Origin: [Scytonema hofmanni] UTEX 2349
GTDB lineage: Bacteria > Cyanobacteriota > Cyanobacteriia > Cyanobacteriales > Nostocaceae
Direction of reading: 5' to 3'
Assembly (NCBI RefSeq): GCF_000582685.1
Contig: NZ_KK073768.1
Span: 4,955,454 to 5,019,453 of the forward strand
Length of the DNA: 64,000 nucleotides
In this document: positions 36,392 through 45,814 of the stretch, one piece after another
How the letters are laid out: each line of letters opens with the position of its first letter
How positions within the stretch are numbered: the stretch's first letter is position 1
The notes under the pieces: generated by a model
Databases searched by the model: none
What the model saw: only the letters and a program-made list of their open reading frames with translations
Told to the model about the DNA's origin: nothing
Made by a program: the position numbers and the translations under genes

Positions 36392-37606
36392 TCAACGAAT
36401 GTAACCTAAAAGAAAAGCTAGCCATCCGATGAAAGCACCACCGAAAATTAGCCATGCAGCATTGATGCGGAAACGAATTACTAAAATGGCTGAGACGATC
36501 GCGATCGCTACAGCTAAAAAGTCCACTTTATACGCAGCTTTTGGTATTAAAGTCGCTGCTGCTAATTCCAAGGTTACAACAACCATCAACGCCACAGCAC
36601 TGACATTCACCGCATCGAGAAAGGAACTTGTCCATTTCGATGCACGTAAGCGAGGAACAAGGGGATTAAGAATAGCTGTGAAAAAAAACGACGGAAGAAA
36701 AATTCCCACCGTGGCAACAATTGCACCTTGAACACCTGCAATTACATAACCGATAAAGGTAGCGGTAGAAAGAATCGGTCCTGGGGTAAATTGACCGATC
36801 GCGATCGCATCGAGTAACTGTTGTTGCGTTAACCAGCCGTATTCTTGAACTAATCCACCTTCGAGAAACGCTACCAAGACAAAACCACCGCCAAACAATA
36901 CGCTACCGACTTTGAGGAAAAATAAACCTAATTTCCATAAAGAGACGTTTGATATTGTATGTGCAGTAGTTGCCGCAGTAACTGCTGTTGTTTTAAAAGC
37001 CGCACAATAAGTTAAATTAGCGATGAGAAAGTTTGCTATGTTTGGTGGGGTTTTGCCGCGATCGCCACTACGCAACCAAATCATACCTAAGATACCCCCA
37101 ATTAACAGGGCAATCACTTCATTAAGTTTCAACAGCAATAATAAGACTATTACACCCAAGGCGATCGCCAAATATTCACGACTTTTTACCGCCTTTTTCC
37201 CCAAACGCCAAAGCGCATCCAAAATCACTGCTAAAACAGCAGGCTTAATTCCATACAATAAAGGAGCGACTTGAGGCAAATTGCCATAGTTAACATAAAT
37301 CCAGGCAAATACACCTGTAATTAACACCGCAGGTAAAATAAAGCAAACACCCGCAACAATCAGCCCCAACCATCCCGCATACACATATCCTACATGAATC
37401 GCCATTTCTGTAGAATTCGGACCCGGAATCAGATTAGTTGCTCCAATTAAGTCAAGAAAATGCTCTCGTGTCATCCACTGACGCCGCTTGACTACTTCAT
37501 CTTCAATCATGGCTATATGAGCAACCGGACCCCCGAAACCGATGATACCCAACTTGAAAAACAGTGTGGCAACTTCGACCAAACGACCCAGTGTTGAGTT
37601 ACTCAT
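36392..37606 (-). CDS. chrA: Chromate transporter, ChrA family
   Basis: A 404-residue inner-membrane protein with two CHR halves. The first has FKLGIIGFGGPVAHIAMIEDEVV, then IGATNLIPGPNSTEMAIHVGY; the second repeats the plan with FLKVGSVLFGGGFVLVAFLEGGLV and AIGQFTPGPILSTATFIGY. The two GFGG/FGGG segments and two PGP turns are the family signature. In Pseudomonas and others, ChrA exports chromate; in cyanobacteria, relatives are linked to sulfate-responsive chromate resistance. ATG 37606 is the normal start (MSNSTLGRLVEVATLFFKLG). Confidence 0.92.
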   Translation of the reverse strand: MSNSTLGRLVEVATLFFKLGIIGFGGPVAHIAMIEDEVVKRRQWMTREHFLDLIGATNLIPGPNSTEMAIHVGYVYAGWLGLIVAGVCFILPAVLITGVFAWIYVNYGNLPQVAPLLYGIKPAVLAVILDALWRLGKKAVKSREYLAIALGVIVLLLLLKLNEVIALLIGGILGMIWLRSGDRGKTPPNIANFLIANLTYCAAFKTTAVTAATTAHTISNVSLWKLGLFFLKVGSVLFGGGFVLVAFLEGGLVQEYGWLTQQQLLDAIAIGQFTPGPILSTATFIGYVIAGVQGAIVATVGIFLPSFFFTAILNPLVPRLRASKWTSSFLDAVNVSAVALMVVVTLELAAATLIPKAAYKVDFLAVAIAIVSAILVIRFRINAAWLIFGGAFIGWLAFLLGYIR

Positions 37607-37701
37607 GACTAAATAGTAAAATGTACCCCTAGTTCGTAGTAAGCGGTTTACCGCTCATAAGTAGTTAAGCACTCTCCGTGCTTACTACGTTATTTATATT
37701 T

Positions 37702-37938
37702 TCATACCGATGAATTGACTTTTTCGACAGAAGATGCATCTAACTGAGATTGTTCAGGTTGGGCTTCACTAATAGCATCGCTGAAGTAAGAGCCGACAAT
37801 TTTATCGTAGTTAGAAGCAACAGCTAAAAAAGCCCCACCCAAAATATACATTGGTAGCGGTAGGGAAAGTCCTTGCACCCAGTCAAACAATTTTGCTAGG
37901 GCAAACAGCACGAAAAAGCAGGCAAGCCAAACTCTCAT
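37702..37938 (-). CDS. Small membrane protein
   Basis: A 78-residue protein with two hydrophobic segments, WLACFFVLFALAKLF (about 3-17) and LPMYILGGAFLAVASNY (about 26-42), and an acidic C-terminus (EAQPEQSQLD). ATG 37938 is chosen over a TTG at 37959. It lies upstream of the chrA gene in the same direction, 95 nt away, so co-expression is possible. I do not recognise the family; no functional motif. Confidence 0.55.
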   Translation of the reverse strand: MRVWLACFFVLFALAKLFDWVQGLSLPLPMYILGGAFLAVASNYDKIVGSYFSDAISEAQPEQSQLDASSVEKVNSSV

Positions 37939-37993
37939 GTTTTTATCCCAAATGTTCAATTCTACTTATAGGATAGATGGATTGGATCGTATT

Positions 37994-38022
37994 GTAGAGA
38001 CGTTGCGTCGGAACGTCTCTAG
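37994..38022. repeat. Dispersed palindrome, gtagagacgt family
   Basis: GTAGAGACGTT-GCGTCGG-AACGTCTCTAG. It lies in the divergent gap between the small membrane protein and the hybrid kinase. Confidence 0.7.
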
Positions 38023-38115
38023 GACAATGTAAATTCTTAACTTCCATTTGGGAACTATATAGTTAACATCCTCAAAAAATGCACTTATTGCATCCGCTGT
38101 TGATTATATACGTAC

Positions 38116-40509
38116 ATGCGACCTCCCAAAATTAATGACTCAACTCAATTAGATCATCAGATTATCAATCCCGATCAAAGAAAGCAAGTAGCTTTATTTA
38201 ACTTTTTGCCTGGGATGCGTCAGGTAATTAGTAGCCTGAGTATCAGTAATAAGATTAGCATTGGGTATGCGATCGCTCTTACCATTGTCGTTGCTTCCAC
38301 TCTTAGCGGCTTAACTATCGGCAATTATTACCAGCAGGCAGCTAACAAGCAGAGGATGAGTATTCGCAAAGAGCGTAAGCTTTTGTATAATTTGCACTCC
38401 GCTGGTTTAGAATTTGAACCAGTTAAAGAGTTTGCTCCTTATTTGCGAAAACCAAAAGAGTTTCAGAAAGCAAAAACAACAGCGATTCAGCGTATTGCTC
38501 AAGTTAAAATATTGCTATTTTCTCTCAATTCCTCGGCGTCAACTTCTTCGATAACATCCCTAAAACAGCTGCTTGTGAAGTATAACGGCACATTTGAAAA
38601 ATTTGCCCAAGATTTACAAGCTACGTTAGATAAAATTGATCCCAAAAATATAGAGTATGAAGATGGTTGGAAAGCAAATAAATTGCTAGTAGAGTTGACA
38701 GATAGCAATACATATGTAAAACAAACTAAAATTTTGCATGAAGTAGCAATTATCATAAAAACTGCCGATAAAAAAGAGGAGGAAGCTGAAATTATTTTTG
38801 CTCAAGCAGAAATTATACAAAGAGTAATTATTTTTACAAGTATTATGATATCGATAGCGATCGCGACTTATTTTATTATGTATATAAGTAAGGCGATCGC
38901 TTATCCGATAAAAGTATTAACTGATGTTGCTCAAAAAGCAACCCCAGAATTAAATGTGGAAGCACCTATTAGCAAAACTGACGAAGTAGGATTATTAACA
39001 GCTTCTCTCAATCAACTGATCCACCAAGTAACAACCCTTTTAACTAAGCAAAAAGAAGCCCAAATAGCAGTTGATATTGCCAATAATGCCAAGAGTGAAT
39101 TTTTAGCAAACATGAGCCATGAGCTGAGAACCCCACTTAACGGGATTTTAGGCTACGCTCAAATCCTAGAAAACTCCAAAACTCTAACAGAAGAAGAAAA
39201 ACATGGCGTCAGCATTATTCACTCATGTGGCTTAAATTTATTAACATTAATAAATGATATTCTAGACATTTCCAAAATAGAAGCTCACAAAATGGAACTG
39301 CGACCAACAGATTTTTATCTACCCTCTTTTTTACAAGGTGTTGTAGAAATTTGTCGCTTTAAAGCTGAAGAAAAAAACATCGATTTTATTTACCAACCTG
39401 CTGCCAATTTACCAACAGGTGTCACTGGTGACGATAAGCGACTGCGACAAATATTAATTAATTTGATTGGTAATGCCATAAAATTTACCGACAATGGAAG
39501 AGTAATTTTTAAAGTAGATTTAATGACAAATTCTAGAATTGCTAACAAACAAGAAATGAAAAAAATAAGATTTAAAATTCAAGATACAGGGGTTGGCATG
39601 AGTCCTACACAAATAGAGAAGATTTTCTTACCCTTTGAGCAGCTAGGAGATAACACACATCAAACAGAAGGCACAGGATTAGGACTAGCTATTAGCCAGA
39701 AAATTGTCGAAATTATGGGTAGTTCCATTCAAGTAAAAAGTAAGTTTGGTGTAGGTAGTATATTTGAGTTTGAAATAGAATTTTTAATACCTGATAATTG
39801 GACAGAGAGTAATACTATCACAAATGGCGGGAGAATCACTGGTTACTCTGGTTGCAGAAGAAAAATTATGATTGTCGATGACAATTGGGAAAATCGCTCA
39901 GTAATTGTCAATCTTTTAAAACCCTTGGGTTTTACTATAATTGAAGCTGCTAACGGTGAAGAAGGCTTAGAAAAAGCAAGTCTTTATTATCCAGATTTGA
40001 TTATCTCTGATTTAGAAATGCCTCTAATCGATGGGTGGGAAATGCTTCGGCAGTTGCGAACAAACAAAAATTTTCAATATACAATATTTATTGCTTATTA
40101 CGCTAGTATTTTTGATAGAAACCGACAACAAAATAAACTAGCAGGAAGTGATGATTTTTTGGCAAAACCGGTGCAAGCAGCGGAAATATATCGCCTTTTG
40201 TCAAAGCACTTAAAATTGAATTGGATTTACGCAGAATCGCAAAAAGAAAAAGTGCATCAGCCACTTTCTCCGGGGGTATCGCTTAAACCAGAAATAACAA
40301 CAGGTGAAATTGTTGTCCCACCAGTTGACGATTTGGCAAAGCTCATAGAATATGCAAAGAAAGGACAAATCAAAGGAATTCAAAAAGAATTGGAAAAAAT
40401 TTACAAAATGAATGAAGACTATAAACCTTTTGTTAACCACTTAAATCAGCTTGTGAAAAGCTTGAACATCAAGAAAATACGTCAGTTTCTAGAAAATCAT
40501 ATAAATTAA
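38116..40509 (+). CDS. Hybrid sensor histidine kinase/response regulator
   Basis: A 797-residue membrane sensor. Two membrane helices (about 52-74 and 236-258) enclose a roughly 160-residue periplasmic helical region. A HAMP-like stretch (about 260-310) follows, then the HisKA domain with H335 in MSHELRTPLNGILGY and the HATPase with LINLIGNAIKFTDNG, DTGVGMSP and GTGLGLAISQKIVE. The receiver domain (about 583-695) has acidic pocket D588/D589 and phospho-acceptor D632 in IISDLEMPLIDGW; the conserved Lys is in FLAKPVQA. A helical tail of about 70 residues ends the protein. Input is unknown. The next gene is also a two-component protein, 32 nt downstream. Confidence 0.93.
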   Translation: MRPPKINDSTQLDHQIINPDQRKQVALFNFLPGMRQVISSLSISNKISIGYAIALTIVVASTLSGLTIGNYYQQAANKQRMSIRKERKLLYNLHSAGLEFEPVKEFAPYLRKPKEFQKAKTTAIQRIAQVKILLFSLNSSASTSSITSLKQLLVKYNGTFEKFAQDLQATLDKIDPKNIEYEDGWKANKLLVELTDSNTYVKQTKILHEVAIIIKTADKKEEEAEIIFAQAEIIQRVIIFTSIMISIAIATYFIMYISKAIAYPIKVLTDVAQKATPELNVEAPISKTDEVGLLTASLNQLIHQVTTLLTKQKEAQIAVDIANNAKSEFLANMSHELRTPLNGILGYAQILENSKTLTEEEKHGVSIIHSCGLNLLTLINDILDISKIEAHKMELRPTDFYLPSFLQGVVEICRFKAEEKNIDFIYQPAANLPTGVTGDDKRLRQILINLIGNAIKFTDNGRVIFKVDLMTNSRIANKQEMKKIRFKIQDTGVGMSPTQIEKIFLPFEQLGDNTHQTEGTGLGLAISQKIVEIMGSSIQVKSKFGVGSIFEFEIEFLIPDNWTESNTITNGGRITGYSGCRRKIMIVDDNWENRSVIVNLLKPLGFTIIEAANGEEGLEKASLYYPDLIISDLEMPLIDGWEMLRQLRTNKNFQYTIFIAYYASIFDRNRQQNKLAGSDDFLAKPVQAAEIYRLLSKHLKLNWIYAESQKEKVHQPLSPGVSLKPEITTGEIVVPPVDDLAKLIEYAKKGQIKGIQKELEKIYKMNEDYKPFVNHLNQLVKSLNIKKIRQFLENHIN

Positions 40510-40541
40510 TATCAAAATAAACAATTAAATTAAAAACTACA

Positions 40542-41906
40542 ATGATTAATTTAGACAATCAAAAAAACGATTTATTAACTGAAAGCACAAATAACACTAT
40601 CAACAACTTGGAGACAATATTAGTTATTGATGACAGCCCAACTAATTTACAAGTTCTTCACGCTACTTTAGAGAATGCTGGCTATGAAGTTATAGTTGAA
40701 ATGGACGGAAACAGTGGAATTGAGCAAGTAAAAAATAATCCGCCTGATTTGATATTGTTAGATGTAATGATGCCTGGAATAGATGGTTTTGAAACTTGTC
40801 GAAAATTGCAGGCAAATCCATCTACTAAAGAAATTCCCATCATTTTTATTACTGCTCTTTCTGATTCCGTAGAAAAAGTTAAAGGACTAAGTTTAGGAGC
40901 AGTAGATTACATTACGAAGCCATTTAATCAAAAAGAAGTTATAGCCAGAATTAAATTACACTTAAAAATGCGACAACTCAACTTAGAGTTAGACGAACAA
41001 AAACAGCAATTAGAGCAAAGAGTTAAAGAACGTACTGCTGAACTTTCTCAAGCTTTAGAAGAACTCAAAAAAACTCAATTACAGTTAGTCCAAAGTGAAA
41101 AGATTTCCTTTTTAGGGCAACTAGTTACTGGTGTGGCTCATGAAGTTAGCAATCCCGTAGGCTTTATTTCTACTAACTTATATTACGCTTCCAACTACAT
41201 CCAAGATTTAATTAACTTAGTGAAGCTCTACCAAAAAGAGTTTCCCACACCTGGGTACCAAATTGAAGATAACATTAAGGCGATGGATTTAGAGCATGTA
41301 CTGGAAGATTTGCCTAAAGTCCTATCTTCAATGAAACTTGGTACTGAACGCATTCAAGGAATTATGCAATCGCTGCGAAATTTTTCCCGACTGGATGGAG
41401 AAGAGAAAAAGGCTGTTGATATTCATGAAGGACTAGAAACTAGTTTAATGATTTTGCAGCACCGTTTGAAAGCTTTACCCAAACGTCCCGCTATTAATGT
41501 CATCAAAGAATATGGCAATTTGCCCAAAATCAAATGCTACCCAGTACAAATTAATCAGGTGTTTATGAATTTACTCTCGAATGCGATTGATGCGATTGAG
41601 GAATCTATAAAAGACGTAGACACGTTTTCTACGGCTTCTCGCATTGGACTAATTCGCATTTGTACCACTATCGATAAAAAGCAAGTAACAATTCAAATTT
41701 CCGACAACGGAATGGGGATATCAGAGTCAGTGCAAAGCCAGATTTTTCAACCTTTCTTCACAACTAAACCAGAAGGTAAAGGTAGTGGATTAGGACTTTC
41801 TATTAGCAACCAAATTATCACCGAGAAGCACGGCGGAACATTACAATGTATTTCATCTGTGGGGAATGGGACAGAATTTGTGATTCAAATTCCGTTAAAG
41901 AGTTAG
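40542..41906 (+). CDS. Receiver-histidine kinase (REC-HK) protein
   Basis: A 454-residue soluble kinase. An N-terminal receiver (about 27-140) carries D74 in LILLDVMMPGIDG and a Lys in YITKPFNQKE. A coiled-coil linker (about 145-190, LELDEQKQQLEQRVKERTAEL) leads to the HisKA-like domain with H200 in GVAHEVSNPVGFI. The HATPase has MNLLSNAIDAIEES, ISDNGMGI and GSGLGLSISNQI. The order REC-then-kinase is typical of cyanobacterial hybrid proteins that receive a phosphate from an upstream kinase. The gene follows the hybrid kinase after 32 nt, so the two likely form a phosphorelay (inference). Confidence 0.92.
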   Translation: MINLDNQKNDLLTESTNNTINNLETILVIDDSPTNLQVLHATLENAGYEVIVEMDGNSGIEQVKNNPPDLILLDVMMPGIDGFETCRKLQANPSTKEIPIIFITALSDSVEKVKGLSLGAVDYITKPFNQKEVIARIKLHLKMRQLNLELDEQKQQLEQRVKERTAELSQALEELKKTQLQLVQSEKISFLGQLVTGVAHEVSNPVGFISTNLYYASNYIQDLINLVKLYQKEFPTPGYQIEDNIKAMDLEHVLEDLPKVLSSMKLGTERIQGIMQSLRNFSRLDGEEKKAVDIHEGLETSLMILQHRLKALPKRPAINVIKEYGNLPKIKCYPVQINQVFMNLLSNAIDAIEESIKDVDTFSTASRIGLIRICTTIDKKQVTIQISDNGMGISESVQSQIFQPFFTTKPEGKGSGLGLSISNQIITEKHGGTLQCISSVGNGTEFVIQIPLKS

Positions 41907-41988
41907 TTCTAAAATGAGTTTTTTAATCTCTGCAATCGTTGCTGAAGCAAGGAGCAAGGGACCCCAAACCCTGTTTCGGTCAAAGAAG

Positions 41989-42657
41989 TCATGTTCGCAG
42001 ACGATAACCGATTCCCCGCACTGCTTCAATTAAATTGTTACCTATTTTTTTCCGCAAATAGCCAACATAAACATCAACAATATTGGAACCTGGGTCATAA
42101 TCATAACCCCAAACTCGATCTAATAGCTGCTCTCGACTGAGTACTTGTCCGGGATGACGAAAAAAAGTTTCTGCGAGGGTAAATTCCCGTGCGGGTAATT
42201 CGATGCTTTCTCCGTTGACTTTGACTTTACGCGATCGCAAATATAAAAGTACTTCTCCAGCCTTTAGCACTGTTTCTTCTTTTAGCTGGGTACTGATATT
42301 ATTGCGTAATCTGGCTTTGACCCGCATTAATAATTCTTCAAACCGAAATGGCTTAGTTAAATAATCATCTGCACCAGCTTCAAACCCCGCAATTTTATCT
42401 TGAATATCATGACGGGCAGTCAAAATAATTATTGGTATATCTGCACCTTGACCGCGTATTTCCTCTAAAATCTCTATCCCGTGTTTACCAGGCAACCCCA
42501 AATCTAAAATTAGTAAGTCAAATTGATTACTCACAGCTATATTACTAACAGTGGTACCATCATTGGCTACAGTCGGCATAAAACCGTGCGATCGCAATCC
42601 TTTTTTGATAAAAGCGGCAATACGGAGTTCATCTTCGGCAATGAGAATTCGATTCAT
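41989..42657 (-). CDS. OmpR-family response regulator
   Basis: A 222-residue DNA-binding response regulator. The receiver has E8/D9 in the acidic pocket, D52 in LILDLGLPGKHG as phospho-acceptor, and the switch Lys in YLTKPFRFEEL. The C-terminal winged helix has LPAREFTLAETFFRHPGQVLSREQLLDRVWGYDYDPGSNIVDVYVGYLRKK, standard for OmpR/PhoB. Its ATG (42657) lies 29 nt inside the 3' end of the kinase gene, so the pair is translationally linked. It is the output of that kinase. It is convergent with the REC-HK gene. Confidence 0.95.
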   Translation of the reverse strand: MNRILIAEDELRIAAFIKKGLRSHGFMPTVANDGTTVSNIAVSNQFDLLILDLGLPGKHGIEILEEIRGQGADIPIIILTARHDIQDKIAGFEAGADDYLTKPFRFEELLMRVKARLRNNISTQLKEETVLKAGEVLLYLRSRKVKVNGESIELPAREFTLAETFFRHPGQVLSREQLLDRVWGYDYDPGSNIVDVYVGYLRKKIGNNLIEAVRGIGYRLRT

Positions 42658-44218
42658 TTAATCTAACCTCTGACGATGGTTCTACTGGTAAAACAATGGT
42701 GAAGGTGGAACCAGTTCCCAATTTACTTTTCAGGTAAATTTGACCTTGGTGTGCCTCAGTAATTACCTGGACAATTGATAAACCTAATCCAGCACCATCC
42801 GAACGACGACGACTGGCACCAGCACGGGCAAAACGTTCAAAAATCCACTTTTGGTCACTGGTGGCAATTCCTTCTCCGGTGTCGCTAACCCAAAATCGGA
42901 CTTTTTCTTTGCAAATGCTCGAACCGATGATAATAGTATCGCTTTCACGAGTGTGTTGTGTAGCATTTTGTGCCAGATTCATAACTGCCTGCGTCACTCT
43001 TTGACGGTCAATAATCACATTACCTTTACCAACCTCACCTAGTTTCCATTTTCGATCAGCTAGCGCTGTAGCCTTGGTAAATAATTCTTCTGTAAATCCC
43101 CTAAGTTCGACCATCTGGAATAATAAAAAATCTGGACGTTCTGCATTAGCCAACAACAGCAAATCTTCGACAAACCGATTCATGCGATCAAGTTCATCCA
43201 TCACTAAAGCGATGGTTTCCCGTTGTTCCTCCGGATCATCCCCCATTAATTCCAAATGTCCGCGAATAATTGTGATCGGAGTCCGGAGTTCGTGTCCTGC
43301 GTCGTTAATCAAGTTGCGCTGAATTCTAAAAGATGACTCTAATCTATCCATCATGGTATTGAAAGTTTTGGCAAGTTCAGCGATTTCCCCACTTTCTCTT
43401 TCTACGGGAATACGTTGAGATAAATCTGATTCGCTGATTAGTTGCGTTGTCTGCATTAATTTGTGTAATGGTGCTAATACCTTACCAGCAGCTAACCAAG
43501 CAAACAATAAAGCAATGAAGAGACTTATAGCTTTAACTTCAATGACGACTTCTAAAGCTTCTAACGCTTCATTACGTTCCCCTGCGGTGGTGTGAGCAAC
43601 CACAAACACTCCGGTAAGCTGCTTGTTAATTTGTACAGGTTGGGCAATATAAAGAATACTGTCGATTTTTGGGTCTTTGACTTCGATTTCTGCTTGCGAT
43701 CGCTTTGTCAGCTTTTGCCAACCTTGCATTAAAACAGAATTGCGGTTGATAATATTAGGTAATGCTTCCGGACTCGATTTGTAAAACTCACCATTAATCA
43801 CTGCAATAAAAAAAACATCATCTTCTGGTAATTCATGCGCGAAGTAAATATCAAATATCTTTTTCAATTCTTCGTGGTTTGTGGGTGAGTCCCAAAATAT
43901 GTGATGATTTCCTAAGCTTCGTAGTTGTTCGATATCTCGCTCATCCTCACCCTTAAAACCTTTATCGATCACTTGCTGAAAATCGGCGATTTCATCCAAT
44001 AAAGCTTCCACCACTCGCGCTTCTACTCGTGCATACAAACGGTCACGAATGGTCGGAATTGCGATCGTTATAAAAAAAACCATCAGGAGCAAATACCACA
44101 GCAAAATTTGGGTGCGAGCTTCACCAAAGAATTTGAATAAGTCGCGAAATCTGTTAGCTGCTGTTTTCTCCAGCTTTGCCTCTTCTGGGGTATCGCTTTC
44201 GATAACTGGTTTTTTCAT
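42629..44218 (-). CDS. Membrane sensor histidine kinase paired with the OmpR regulator
   Basis: A 529-residue kinase. Membrane helices at about 36-56 and 206-226 enclose a roughly 150-residue sensor region. HAMP follows (KVLAPLHKLMQTTQLI, SDLSQRIPVERESGEI). H309 is in AGHELRTPITIIRGH, the HATPase has MNLAQNATQHTRES, WVSDTGEGI and GAGLGLSIVQVI. ATG 44218 (MKKPVIESDTP) is used; an upstream in-frame codon at 44281 would add 21 residues read through a CGTCCT/AGGACG hairpin and is unlikely. The gene precedes its regulator and overlaps it by 29 nt, the reverse of the more usual regulator-first order. The signal is unknown. Confidence 0.93.
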   Translation of the reverse strand: MKKPVIESDTPEEAKLEKTAANRFRDLFKFFGEARTQILLWYLLLMVFFITIAIPTIRDRLYARVEARVVEALLDEIADFQQVIDKGFKGEDERDIEQLRSLGNHHIFWDSPTNHEELKKIFDIYFAHELPEDDVFFIAVINGEFYKSSPEALPNIINRNSVLMQGWQKLTKRSQAEIEVKDPKIDSILYIAQPVQINKQLTGVFVVAHTTAGERNEALEALEVVIEVKAISLFIALLFAWLAAGKVLAPLHKLMQTTQLISESDLSQRIPVERESGEIAELAKTFNTMMDRLESSFRIQRNLINDAGHELRTPITIIRGHLELMGDDPEEQRETIALVMDELDRMNRFVEDLLLLANAERPDFLLFQMVELRGFTEELFTKATALADRKWKLGEVGKGNVIIDRQRVTQAVMNLAQNATQHTRESDTIIIGSSICKEKVRFWVSDTGEGIATSDQKWIFERFARAGASRRRSDGAGLGLSIVQVITEAHQGQIYLKSKLGTGSTFTIVLPVEPSSEVRLNESNSHCRR

Positions 44219-44370
44219 CGAAATTTTTGGATAAAAACCCCGTCCTAAAAGGACGGATTGACTGTAAAACAATCCTACCACTCTGCATCATTTTCGCATA
44301 TGTCAAAGCACAGGGCGGGGTGGGGTTCTCCGGGTTTAATAAGTAATTAAGCGAACATAATAAGCGGGTA

Positions 44371-44505
44371 ATACCAATTATTTGTGAAGCTGCATAGAAT
44401 TAGACCCCACCTCGCAAGCTCTTAGGGGAAAATCCGGTTCCCTCCCCGCTTGCGGGGAGGGTTAGGGTGGGGTTCTTTCTATGCGTCTTCATATTAAATT
44501 GGTAT
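44371..44505. mobile_element. MITE-like element with ATACCAATT ends
   Basis: About 135 bases with inverted ends ATACCAATTATTTGTGAAGC and TCTTCATATTAAATTGGTAT. Inside are CCCCACC/GGTGGGG and CTCCCCGC/GCGGGGAG hairpins. It shares its end sequence with 19095-19233. Confidence 0.6.
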
Positions 44506-44592
44506 AAGGCACTTACAAGTAATAAAATATCATCCCGGCATAACCTAGATCCACGATACCCAACCAATTATTTCAATACACGGCTGGATATT

Positions 44593-44693
44593 AGACATCT
44601 CCAGAAAACAATGTAGAGACGCGTTAGCGAAGCGGGACGAAGTTCAATTTCGCGTCTCTACAAGGGTTGTAGACAACGCATAGTTCATTTTCG
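44593..44693. repeat. Dispersed repeat AGACATCTCCAGAAAACAAT, copy 2
   Basis: Same start and end as 31793-31871, with a longer middle containing GTAGAGACGCGTTAGCGAAG and CGCGTCTCTAC, a palindrome pair. Confidence 0.75.
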
Positions 44694-44886
44694 GAGATGG
44701 ATATTTTATTTTTTGGATCTCCCTAAATAAAAATGGTTATACATTGCGACAACCCCAAACTGCAAGCCAATTGCTTCTCTACGAAACGCTCCGCGAACGT
44801 TCCTCTCTACGAGACGCGTTGCGCGAACGCTTGGGACAATATATATATAATTTTGCACAACCACTTATCACTAGGTTTGCAAACCA

Positions 44887-45756
44887 TCAGCGTTGTGAAT
44901 TTATCATAATCTGCTTGCCAATTAGCCTTAAAAATGCTGTACCAAAATGTTGAATTTCTATAAAATTAGCCTGTTCTGGTGCTGTTTTGTAAATTCTAAA
45001 TGTCTTCATAATACCCAAAGTAGCAGCACTTTCTAAAGGACTAATAAAGCGTGTATCTTGGTCAAGAAAATGCGCTTGCTTTGCCCAATAAGCCATTTGA
45101 TTAGCATTCAAAAAATAACAACCAGAATGGGGATTTAAAGCTCGCTTAAACGTGATTGGTATCCCCATTATTTTTCCTTGGAGTTCCGGCTTTTCTTGTA
45201 TATTTTGAAAGGGTGCGGTTACTCGTGGAAGCAGATCGCCATCAACATAGGCTTTATCGGTAAAATTATTAATGGAAACTTCGTAGCGGTTGGGTTGCAG
45301 TAGACTTAAATCACCAGCTTGTTGAGTAAACCAATTTAATTTCACAAAAAACAAAGGATCGTGAATAATTAAATCATCTTCCAAAAAACAGTAATAATCA
45401 TACTTGCCTAAATTGTCTCTTAGCAACGCTTGACATTGAAAACCTAACAAGATTGGTTCGGCTTCAGTTGGATAATGTTGATAAAAATGGGATGATAAAG
45501 GTAGTTCAGTAACAAGATGACAATCTTGAGTAGTACAAATCATAATATCGAGTTTACTACCTTGAGATTGGTTTGCCGGAAAAGCTAATCTTTGACCGAT
45601 ATTAATAATACTTTGAGACTTGCCAAATAGCTGATGTAAGTTACTAATGCTTTGAGTTAAAGCATGTATGCGGGCTTGGTGATCTTTCCTTTGGGAAGCG
45701 TGTTTTCCTTGGCTATCGGGTCGAAAAAAATGAGCTATGGTAAAAAGTATCCGCAT
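44887..45756 (-). CDS. Conserved protein with GT-A-like features
   Basis: A 289-residue soluble protein. It has a YYCFLEDDLIIHDPLFF segment near residues 123-139 whose EDD recalls the DxD metal-binding motif of GT-A glycosyltransferases, preceded by a beta/alpha region (KLDIMICTTQDCHLV). Other features are SLLQPNRYEVS, NPHSGCYFLNANQMAYWAKQ and LESAATLGIMKTFRIYKT. The arrangement looks like a GT-A fold or a related polysaccharide-modifying enzyme, but I see no exact family. It is the last gene of the reverse arm of the secretion neighbourhood, so modification of an exported protein or polysaccharide is plausible. ATG 45756 (MRILFTIAHFF) is a fine start. Confidence 0.6.
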   Translation of the reverse strand: MRILFTIAHFFRPDSQGKHASQRKDHQARIHALTQSISNLHQLFGKSQSIINIGQRLAFPANQSQGSKLDIMICTTQDCHLVTELPLSSHFYQHYPTEAEPILLGFQCQALLRDNLGKYDYYCFLEDDLIIHDPLFFVKLNWFTQQAGDLSLLQPNRYEVSINNFTDKAYVDGDLLPRVTAPFQNIQEKPELQGKIMGIPITFKRALNPHSGCYFLNANQMAYWAKQAHFLDQDTRFISPLESAATLGIMKTFRIYKTAPEQANFIEIQHFGTAFLRLIGKQIMINSQR

Positions 45757-45814
45757 TTTCTTACCTTACAAGATTATAAATTATGTGCAGTTTTTATACT
45801 CCCCGCAGCGTTAT

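Larger units (their letters stand above)
44219..44886. other. Repeat-rich gap between the kinase and a GT-A-like gene
   Basis: About 670 bases with two dispersed elements (44371-44505 and 44593-44693), a small hairpin at about 44241-44255 (CGTCCTAAAAGGACG), and repeated AACGTTCC/CGCGAACG words near 44780-44830. No gene is supported. Confidence 0.55.

Noticed and set aside
44744..44953. Forward frame across the gap and the end of the GT-A-like gene
   Set aside because: Covers repeat words (CTACGAAACGC, GAGACGCG) and the 3' end of a reverse gene; no family likeness.
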